This document shows, piece by piece, positions 42,186-48,832 of a DNA stretch of 64,000 nt (its first letter is position 1; each line of letters starts with the position of its first letter). This DNA comes from Cyanobacteriota bacterium. Its GTDB lineage: Bacteria > Acidobacteriota > Vicinamibacteria > Vicinamibacterales > UBA2999. Location: positions 22,509 to 86,508 of the forward strand of contig JAIEMQ010000051.1 in assembly GCA_019752015.1 (NCBI GenBank), read 5' to 3'. A program made the position numbers and the translations under genes. The notes beneath the pieces were generated by a model. That model did no database searches and was not told the origin of the DNA. It saw only the letters and a program-made list of their open reading frames with translations.

Positions 42186-44639
42186 GTGAAATTCGGCCGC
42201 GCCATTGCCGTCACGACCTGTGTGTTGACCGGGGTCCTCTGGCACGCCGGGGCCACCGCGCAACTGGCGGCGTCGAGGGGGGCGATCGATCAGCCGGCGG
42301 CCGCTCCGGATCTCCGGGCGTTCGTCACCACCTATTGCACAACTTGTCACAACGACCGCCAGCGGACCGGCGGGCTCTCGCTGGCCGATCCGGCGATCGC
42401 GGATCCGATCGCGCAGCCGGAACTCTGGGAGAAGGTCCTGCACAAGATCGACACCGGCCAGATGCCGCCGGCGAAGATGAAGCGGCCCGAGCCCGCGGAG
42501 TTGCGGCGCGTCATCAGCCACCTCACGGCCACGCTCGATCGTGCGGCCGCGGCGCGGCCCGACCCGGGTCGCGTGGGCGCCCACCGGCTCAATCGCACCG
42601 AGTACGCGAACGCCGTCCGCGATCTGCTGGGCGTCAACCTCGACGCCTCAGCGTTCCTCCTGCCGGATGAATCCGATGAAGGCTTCGATAACGTTGCGGC
42701 CAGCCTCGCGCTGTCGCCGGCACATCTCGAGCGATACCTGACGGCGGCGCGCGAAGTGAGCCGCCTTGCCGTCGGCGATCCAACGCTTGGCGACGCGGCG
42801 CGCTCCTCAACGTATCGCGTGCCGCGTCTCCTCGAGCAGGATGTTCGGCTCAACGACGATCTGCCGTTCGGATCGCGCGGCGGCATTGCGATCCGTCACC
42901 ACTTTCCACTGAACGGCGAGTACACGTTCAAGATTCGCCTGCGCCGCCAGGTTTACGACTACGTCGTCGGCATGGGCCACGCGCAGGATCTCGACATCCG
43001 CATCGACGGCAGGCGCATCACGCGATTCCGGGTCGGCGGCGAATCGAAGGGCACGCCGGGTCCGCTGACGTGGAATGGCGAGATCGTCGGCGACACACCG
43101 TACGAGTTGTACATGCACGCGGCCGATGCCGGTCTCGAAGCCCGGGCCACCGTGACCGCGGGTGAGCATCTGGTGAGCGCGTCGTTCGTCGATACGCCTT
43201 TCGAACCGGAAGGCGTGACGCAACCGCTGCCGGTCGACTTCGGTCGTGGATCCGACGAGCAGTTCGACGGATTGGCGTCGGTCGATGCGCTGACGATCAA
43301 CGGGCCGTATTCAGCAGCGGGTGTGCCGGAGACAGCAAGCCGCCGACTGATCTTCACCTGCCTGCCCACCGTAGCGTTGGCGAAGGTGGGCAAGGGTGAC
43401 GCGGCTTGCGCGAAACAGATCCTCAGTCGACTGGCGCGGCGAGCGTATCGTCGCACGGCGGCCGCTGACGAAGTCGAGACGCTGCTTGGTTTCTTCCGTG
43501 ATGCGTCGAAAGAGAAAGGATTTGAATCAGGCGTGCAATTCGCGATCGAGCGGATGCTGGTCAGCTTCAATTTCCTGTTCCGTATCGAGCGCGAACCGGC
43601 CAAAGCCGGCGGCGTCTATCGAATCAACGATCTCGATCTCGCCTCGCGATTGTCGTTCTTCCTCTGGAACAGCATCCCTGACGACACGCTGCTGACGCTG
43701 GCGGAGAAGAATCAGCTGCACGAGCCGGCGATCCTGCAGCAGCAGGCCGCGCGCATGTTGCGCGATCCGAAAGCGTCGGCACTGGTCACGGGTTTCGCGA
43801 GTCAATGGCTCGGCGTGCGAAAAGCGCAGAGCTTCCTGCCCGACGCCAACATCTTTCCGGAATTCGACGAGAACCTGCGCCGCGCGATGCAGCGCGAGAC
43901 GAACCTGTTCGTCGAAAGCCAGCTCGCCGCCGACCGCGGCATCGTCGATCTAATCGCCGCAGACTATTCATTCGTCAACGAGCGGCTCGCGCAGCACTAC
44001 GGGATTCGCGGCGTCACCGGCGAGCGATTCCGAAAGGTGACCTTCACCGACGGCGTCCGCGGCGGCGTCCTCGGCCAGGGCAGCGTGCTGATGGCGACGT
44101 CCTATCCCGATCGCACCGCGCCGGTCGTGCGCGGCTTCTGGGTGCTCGAAAGCCTGCTCGGCATGCCGCCACCGCCCCCACCGCCGGATATTCCGGATCT
44201 CAAGACCGTCAGCGAAGACGGCAGGCCGTTATCGATGCGCGCGCAGATGGAGCGCCATCGCGAGAGCCCGTCGTGCTCGGTGTGTCACGTGCGCATGGAT
44301 CCGCTCGGCTTCGCGCTCGAGAACTTCGATGCGCTCGGCAGATGGCGGCAGGCGAGCGGAGGAGTGCGGGTGGATTCGTCGGCAGTGTTTGCCGACGGCA
44401 CGCCGATCGACGGCGTGACCGGCCTGCGCGCCTTCGTCATCAGGCACCAGGACCGCTACGTCCATACGTTCGTGTCGAAAATGCTGACGTATGCGCTGGG
44501 CCGCCACGTGGGCTACCGAGATCAGCCCGCGATTCGCCAGATCGTGCGCGGTGCCGCTGTATCGGGATACCGCTGGTCGGCTATCATTCAGGGCATCGTG
44601 TCGAGCACGCCGTTTACTTCGGCAAAGGCCACCTCATGA
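42186..44639 (+). CDS. DUF1587/DUF1592/DUF1588/DUF1585 multi-domain exported protein with CxxCH motifs
   Basis: 817 residues from GTG 42186, with a signal sequence (VTTCVLTGVLWHAGATAQ). A cytochrome-c-like segment has YCTTCHND (heme-binding CxxCH) and the distal GQMPPAKMKRP. DUF1587 follows (HRLNRTEYANAVRDLLGV, LLPDESDEGFDNVA), then DUF1595/1592 (LASRLSFFLWNSIPDDTLL), DUF1588 (GVLGQGSVLMATSYPDRTAPVVRG, CSVCHVRMDPLGFALENFD) and DUF1585 (TYALGRHVGYRD). This family is abundant in planctomycetes, verrucomicrobia and acidobacteria and is suspected to be a heme-dependent oxidoreductase; its reaction is unknown. A REP-like repeat (43364-43391) is translated in frame as PTVALAKVG. The stop overlaps the DUF1552 start (ATGATGA). 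Confidence 0.9.
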   Translation: MKFGRAIAVTTCVLTGVLWHAGATAQLAASRGAIDQPAAAPDLRAFVTTYCTTCHNDRQRTGGLSLADPAIADPIAQPELWEKVLHKIDTGQMPPAKMKRPEPAELRRVISHLTATLDRAAAARPDPGRVGAHRLNRTEYANAVRDLLGVNLDASAFLLPDESDEGFDNVAASLALSPAHLERYLTAAREVSRLAVGDPTLGDAARSSTYRVPRLLEQDVRLNDDLPFGSRGGIAIRHHFPLNGEYTFKIRLRRQVYDYVVGMGHAQDLDIRIDGRRITRFRVGGESKGTPGPLTWNGEIVGDTPYELYMHAADAGLEARATVTAGEHLVSASFVDTPFEPEGVTQPLPVDFGRGSDEQFDGLASVDALTINGPYSAAGVPETASRRLIFTCLPTVALAKVGKGDAACAKQILSRLARRAYRRTAAADEVETLLGFFRDASKEKGFESGVQFAIERMLVSFNFLFRIEREPAKAGGVYRINDLDLASRLSFFLWNSIPDDTLLTLAEKNQLHEPAILQQQAARMLRDPKASALVTGFASQWLGVRKAQSFLPDANIFPEFDENLRRAMQRETNLFVESQLAADRGIVDLIAADYSFVNERLAQHYGIRGVTGERFRKVTFTDGVRGGVLGQGSVLMATSYPDRTAPVVRGFWVLESLLGMPPPPPPPDIPDLKTVSEDGRPLSMRAQMERHRESPSCSVCHVRMDPLGFALENFDALGRWRQASGGVRVDSSAVFADGTPIDGVTGLRAFVIRHQDRYVHTFVSKMLTYALGRHVGYRDQPAIRQIVRGAAVSGYRWSAIIQGIVSSTPFTSAKATS
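43364..43391. repeat. REP-like hairpin inside the DUF1592 coding sequence
   Basis: GCCCACC-GTAGC-GTTG-GCGAA-GGTGGGC, perfect arms, plus-strand form of the family. It encodes residues CPTVALAKVGK-type sequence in a spot between domains and keeps the frame. Confidence 0.85.
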
Positions 44640-45964
44640 TGATCACCAGGAAGGCGCTGTCACGCCGGACCGTGTTGCGCTCGCTCGGCGCCGCCGTGTC
44701 GCTGCCGCTCCTCGACGCGATGGTGCCGCCGCTGACCGCCATGCAGCGCACGCCCGCGCAGGCGCCGCTGCGATTCGGCGCGGTCTATGTTCCGAATGGC
44801 GTCATTCCCGGTCAGTGGTTCCCAACCGCTGAGGGCAGCGCGTTCGAGTTTTCGCCGTCGCTGAAGCCGCTCGAGAAATTCCGCGACCAGTTGCTGGTCA
44901 CGAGCGGCCTCGACAGCGTGCCGCCGCCTCCTCCGGGTGAGCGGCAGTACAACAATCACGCGGACGCGAGCACGCGTTTTCTGACGGACGTGACGCCGAG
45001 CCGCACACTCCGCGCCGGCATTTCGATCGATCAGATCCTGGCCAGGCAGATCGGCCAGGACACGGCGCTGCCGTCGATCGAGCTCGCGCTCGAATCCGTC
45101 GATTCAGGCGCGTCATGCGACTTCGGCCGCAGCTGCATTTACACCGGCACCATCGCGTGGGCGGGGGCCACCCAGCCGCTGCCGATGGAGCACGATCCGA
45201 GCGCCGCATTTGTCCGCCTGTTCGGCGACGGCACCGCTGACGCCGGCGCGCGGCAGGCGCGTGCGCGCCAGAAGGGCAGCATCCTCGATTCGCTGCTCGA
45301 TGAAGTCTCGAGACTGCAGGCATCCGTATCGGCGCCCGATCGATCACGTTTGTCCAGTTATCTCGAAAGCGTTCGCGACGTCGAGCGGCGCATCCAGAAA
45401 GCCGTCACGTTCAACCGTGAAGAGCCGTCGCTCGATCGGCCCGCCGGCATCCCCGACACGTTCGAGCAGCACGCGCGATTGATGTTCGACCTGCAGTGGC
45501 TTGCCTACCAGGGCGACGTTACGCGCGTGACCACGTTCATGATTGGCCGTGAGTTCAGCGGCCGCACCTATCCGGAAATCGGCGTGCCCGACGCGCACCA
45601 CCCGATCTCGCATCACCTGCGCGATCCGCTCCGCATGGAGAAGTGCGCGAAGATCAATCACTACCACGTCTCGCTGTTCTCGGAATTCCTCGAGAAGCTG
45701 CGCGCCACGCCGGACGGCGACGGCTCGCTGCTCGATCATGTCGCCATCATTTATGGCGCCGGCATGAGCGAGGGCAACGGTCACGTTCCCGAGAACCTCC
45801 CGATTCTCGTCGCCGGCGGCGCCAACAAGCGAATCGCCGGTGGACGATACGTGAAGTTCGCGAAGGGCACACCGCTGGCGAACTTCCATCTCAGCATGCT
45901 CGATCGCTTCGGTGTGCGGATCGACCAGCATGGCAACAGCACCGGTCCGCTCACGCTCGATTGA
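44636..45964 (+). CDS. DUF1552 protein with Tat-type signal
   Basis: 442 residues from ATG 44636, overlapping the upstream stop. A twin-arginine-type leader (LSRRTVLRSLGAAVSLPLLDAM) predicts folded export, which suggests a bound cofactor. The mature part has RFGAVYVPNGVIPGQWFP, LLVTSGLDSVPPPPPG, and NNHADASTRFLTDVTPSRTL, then IYGAGMSEGNGHVPENLPIL, a pattern typical of DUF1552 and distantly like the DUF1501/sulfatase-type proteins. It is almost always encoded next to a DUF1592 protein, so the two probably form one extracytoplasmic system. The reaction is unknown. The stop lies in an 8-bp repeat. Confidence 0.88.
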   Translation: MMITRKALSRRTVLRSLGAAVSLPLLDAMVPPLTAMQRTPAQAPLRFGAVYVPNGVIPGQWFPTAEGSAFEFSPSLKPLEKFRDQLLVTSGLDSVPPPPPGERQYNNHADASTRFLTDVTPSRTLRAGISIDQILARQIGQDTALPSIELALESVDSGASCDFGRSCIYTGTIAWAGATQPLPMEHDPSAAFVRLFGDGTADAGARQARARQKGSILDSLLDEVSRLQASVSAPDRSRLSSYLESVRDVERRIQKAVTFNREEPSLDRPAGIPDTFEQHARLMFDLQWLAYQGDVTRVTTFMIGREFSGRTYPEIGVPDAHHPISHHLRDPLRMEKCAKINHYHVSLFSEFLEKLRATPDGDGSLLDHVAIIYGAGMSEGNGHVPENLPILVAGGANKRIAGGRYVKFAKGTPLANFHLSMLDRFGVRIDQHGNSTGPLTLD

Positions 45965-45989
45965 GGTCTTGAGGTCCTGAGGTCTTGAG
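45961..45989. repeat. 8-bp tandem repeat TTGAGGTC at the DUF1552-ankyrin junction
   Basis: TTGAGGTC, TTGAGGTC, CTGAGGTC, then TTGAG. The first unit contains the TGA stop of the DUF1552 gene and the last gives the TTG start of the ankyrin gene, so the junction between the genes is made of repeat DNA. Confidence 0.75.
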
Positions 45990-47445
45990 TGTTGCATTCG
46001 CTTTCGCGGTGTTTCTCGCGGCAACGCCGCTCGTCGATGCGGTCAAGCAGGGTGACGTCCAGGTTGTCCGCGGCCTGATCAAATCCGGCGCTGACGTGAA
46101 GCAGCCGGAAGGTGACGGCGCCACGCCGCTGCATTGGGCCGCGCACCGCGATTCGGTCGAGCTCGTCAAGCTCCTGATCGATGCGGGCGCGCCGGTTCAC
46201 GCCGCCAATGATCTCGGTATCACGCCCCTGCATCTCGCCGCCGCGAACGGCAATGCCGCGGCGATTAAGCTGCTGCTCGACAAGCGCGCGAATGCGAATG
46301 CCATGAGTGCATCCGGCGTAACGCCGTTGATGGAAGCCGCTCGCACCGGCAGCGTCGACGCCGTGCGGCTGCTGCTCGCTTACGGCGCCCAGGTCAACGC
46401 GCATGAGACGGCGCGCGGCCAGACGGCGGTGATGTGGGCCGTGTCCCGCCAGCATCCTGAGGTCGTCAAGGTCCTGATCGAAAACAAGGCCGACATCCAC
46501 GCGCGCACCGGGACGCGGCAAGTGATGGCGATGCTCGATCGCGGGCCGCGACGCGCGGTGAAGAATTCGGCGCAGGATGCGCGGCCGTATCAGATGGGCG
46601 GCAGCACCGCACTGTTGATGGCGGCGCAAAGCGGCAGCACCGAATCCGCGCGTCTGCTGCTCGCCGCCGGCGCCAACGCGAACGATCAAGCCGGCGACGG
46701 CAAGTCTGCCCTCGTCACGGCAGCGTTCGCCGGACATACCGAAGTTGGAAAACTCCTGATCGACGCGGGCGCCGATCCGGACGCCGCGGCCGCCGGCTAC
46801 ACCGCCTTGCATGCGGCCGCGCTGCGAGGTGACGTCGCGCTGGTCAAAGCGCTGCTCGCGAAAGGCGCCAACCCCAACGCGGTGTTGACGAAGGGCAGCC
46901 CGGTGCGCCGCTTCGGCTCGCAGTGGGCGTTGTCGACGCCGTTCACCGGTGGCACGCCGCTCGCCGTCGCGGCCGCATATCTCGAAGTGGACGTCATGCG
47001 CGCGCTGCTTGATGCCGGCGCGAAAGCGGATGGCAGGCTGGCAAATGGCATGAGCCCGTTGCTGCTTGCCGCGGGCGCGCCCATGGAAATGGAAGCGCGT
47101 CCCTCGGATCTCCTCCGCTGGAACGTCATCGACAACGACACGCCGCAGATCCCGCGCTCACGCGAGGACGCAGTGGCGGCCGTCAAGATGCTGCTCGATG
47201 CCGGCGCGCCGGTGTTGCAGACGACCGATGCGGGTGACACGGCCCTTCATGCCGCGGCGATGGCCAACGAACCCGCCACGATTGAGCTCCTGGTATCGAG
47301 GGGCGCCGACATCAACGCGATGAACAAGTCCGGCCAGGCGCCGTTGTCATTGACCTTGCCCCGAAAGAGCGAGCGCGGTCCCGGCTTCCCCGGTTACCCC
47401 GAAGCCGAAAAGATGCTGCGAAAGCTCGGCGCGCAACAACAGTAG
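45985..47445 (+). CDS. exported ankyrin-repeat protein
   Basis: 486 residues from TTG 45985, which gives an N-terminal hydrophobic leader (SVAFAFAVFLAATPLVDA). About ten ankyrin repeats follow (GATPLHWAAHRDSVELVKLL, GITPLHLAAANGNAAAIKLL, GVTPLMEAARTGSVDAVRLL, STALLMAAQSGSTESARLL, DTALHAAAMANEPATIELL and others). Ankyrin stacks bind other proteins; the partner is unknown, possibly the DUF1592/DUF1552 proteins encoded just upstream. A non-repeat loop with RTGTRQVMAMLDRGPRR interrupts the array. The TTG choice is weakly supported because the start lies in repeat DNA. Confidence 0.82.
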   Translation: MSVAFAFAVFLAATPLVDAVKQGDVQVVRGLIKSGADVKQPEGDGATPLHWAAHRDSVELVKLLIDAGAPVHAANDLGITPLHLAAANGNAAAIKLLLDKRANANAMSASGVTPLMEAARTGSVDAVRLLLAYGAQVNAHETARGQTAVMWAVSRQHPEVVKVLIENKADIHARTGTRQVMAMLDRGPRRAVKNSAQDARPYQMGGSTALLMAAQSGSTESARLLLAAGANANDQAGDGKSALVTAAFAGHTEVGKLLIDAGADPDAAAAGYTALHAAALRGDVALVKALLAKGANPNAVLTKGSPVRRFGSQWALSTPFTGGTPLAVAAAYLEVDVMRALLDAGAKADGRLANGMSPLLLAAGAPMEMEARPSDLLRWNVIDNDTPQIPRSREDAVAAVKMLLDAGAPVLQTTDAGDTALHAAAMANEPATIELLVSRGADINAMNKSGQAPLSLTLPRKSERGPGFPGYPEAEKMLRKLGAQQQ

Positions 47446-47447
47446 TT

Positions 47448-47653
47448 ACATCCGGGGGCTACATCCGGGGGCTGGCCCCAAACGTAGCCTGCGACATCCG
47501 TGCAACATCCGGGGGCTGGCCCCAAATGTCACATCGGAACGCAGATTCCGCGATAGGTTGGCTGGTGTTGCAATCCTGCTACGTTTGGGGCCAGCCCCCG
47601 ACCGTAGCAGACTTGTTCTCGCGCTACGTTTGGGGCCAGCCCCCGACTGTAGC
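47448..47653. repeat. cluster of GGGGCTGGCCCC-type palindromic repeats
   Basis: Forward units ACATCCGGGGGCTGGCCCCA lie at 47461 and 47505, with a partial one at 47448. Inverted units TGGGGCCAGCCCCCGAC lie near 47585 and 47630, each flanked by GCTACGTT and CGTAGC or TGTAGC words. The core GGGGC-TG-GCCCC is nearly palindromic. The unit at the right end supplies the stop codon of the convergent NHL gene. The whole 208-base gap between the two genes consists of this cluster and short spacers. Confidence 0.8.
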
Positions 47654-48618
47654 TACTTACGATAGCGTTGCGGGATCTGATCCGGACCAGGCGCCAGCAG
47701 CAGGTCGCCGTTCGACGCCACCGCCATGCCGTGATTGCCCTGCGATTCCACGTAGCCGATCAGCGCGCCTTTGTCGCGATTGATCTTGATCAGCCAGCCG
47801 GGCGCCGAGTTCGGCCCCCGCGGAATCGTCGATAGCCACAACGCATCCCCGTCGAGCGTCAGGCCGAACGTCTTGCCGTACGGCGTCCACTCGCCGAGGA
47901 ACTTGCCGCTGCGATCGAATCGCTGGATGCGGCCGTTCTCGCGATCGGCGACGTAGACGATGTTGCGCTCGTCGATCTGAATCGAGTGCGGCAGACGGAA
48001 CTCACCCGGGCCGGTGCCGGCGCGTCCCCATTCGTTGACCTTCTTGCCGTCGGCGGTGTACTCGAGGATGCGCGCGTTGCGGTAGCCGTCGGCAATGAAG
48101 ACGTGGCCGTCGCGCGCGAACGCCACGTCGGTCGTGCTGCAGAAGTTGTTGCTGCAGTTCGCCGGCTGCCCGCCGACCTCAATCTTCATCAGCAGCGTGC
48201 CGTCGGTCTTGAACTTGTAGACCATCGAGCTCGCCGCATCCGTCGTCCACACGTTGCCCTGCGGATCCACCCGGATCGCGTGCGGCATCGTGTACATCCC
48301 CTTGCCCCACGAGCGCACGATCTTTCCGTCGCGATCGACCGCGATCACCGGATCGGCTTTGTCGCCGCGTTGAAGAAGATAGGTGAGCCCGTCGCGGGAC
48401 GCCGCCACCCACGACACCATGCCCACGCCCCAGCCCGGCGCCGCCGGCGCCTTCACGGGGAGCGCGCCCATGGTCAGCGGCAGCTTGGTCGCCGTCTGCA
48501 GCGTCGCGCGCAGCGCCGCATTCTGTTCGTCCATCCGGGCCTGTTCGGCGGGGGTCGGACCGCCCCCTTGAGAGATCAACGGCCACAACAGCGCAATCGC
48601 GGCGAGATGCTTGAGCAT
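47653..48618 (-). CDS. exported NHL-repeat beta-propeller protein
   Basis: 321 residues. The N-terminal MLKHLAAIALLWPLISQGGG is a signal sequence. NHL blades are visible: GKGMYTMPHAIRVDPQGNVW, CSTTDVAFARDGHVFIADGY, GEFRLPHSIQIDERNIVYVA, GNHGMAVASNGDLLLAPGP. The fold resembles the peptidyl-alpha-hydroxyglycine lyase propeller, but its catalytic metal ligands were not confirmed, so a binding role is as likely. The TAG stop sits inside a palindromic repeat of the 47448-47653 cluster. Confidence 0.82.
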   Translation of the reverse strand: MLKHLAAIALLWPLISQGGGPTPAEQARMDEQNAALRATLQTATKLPLTMGALPVKAPAAPGWGVGMVSWVAASRDGLTYLLQRGDKADPVIAVDRDGKIVRSWGKGMYTMPHAIRVDPQGNVWTTDAASSMVYKFKTDGTLLMKIEVGGQPANCSNNFCSTTDVAFARDGHVFIADGYRNARILEYTADGKKVNEWGRAGTGPGEFRLPHSIQIDERNIVYVADRENGRIQRFDRSGKFLGEWTPYGKTFGLTLDGDALWLSTIPRGPNSAPGWLIKINRDKGALIGYVESQGNHGMAVASNGDLLLAPGPDQIPQRYRK

Positions 48619-48832
48619 CCCGGGATTCTATCGCCAGGGCTCGGCGAGTGCGGCGATTTCCCCTCGAACGACCCGCCATGCATGCTCTGGATCATGACCG
48701 GGAGCGTTAGTTTCACCCCGGTGTAAATCGTGCGGGCGCGTTTTACATGCGTGTCAATCGCCATCCGAATTCGGGCGCGGAACGCACGATGTTGCCGGGC
48801 ACACTCCTTGCTCTGCCGTAACAACAAACGCC

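Noticed and set aside
47448..47653. CRISPR array
   Set aside because: Only four or five units, in both orientations and without regular spacers; no cas genes nearby.
48619..48832. Additional gene or regulatory RNA in the gap before the acyltransferase gene
   Set aside because: Only a weak inverted word (TGTAAA..TTTACA near 48725-48750) is seen; no coding frame or clear promoter could be supported.
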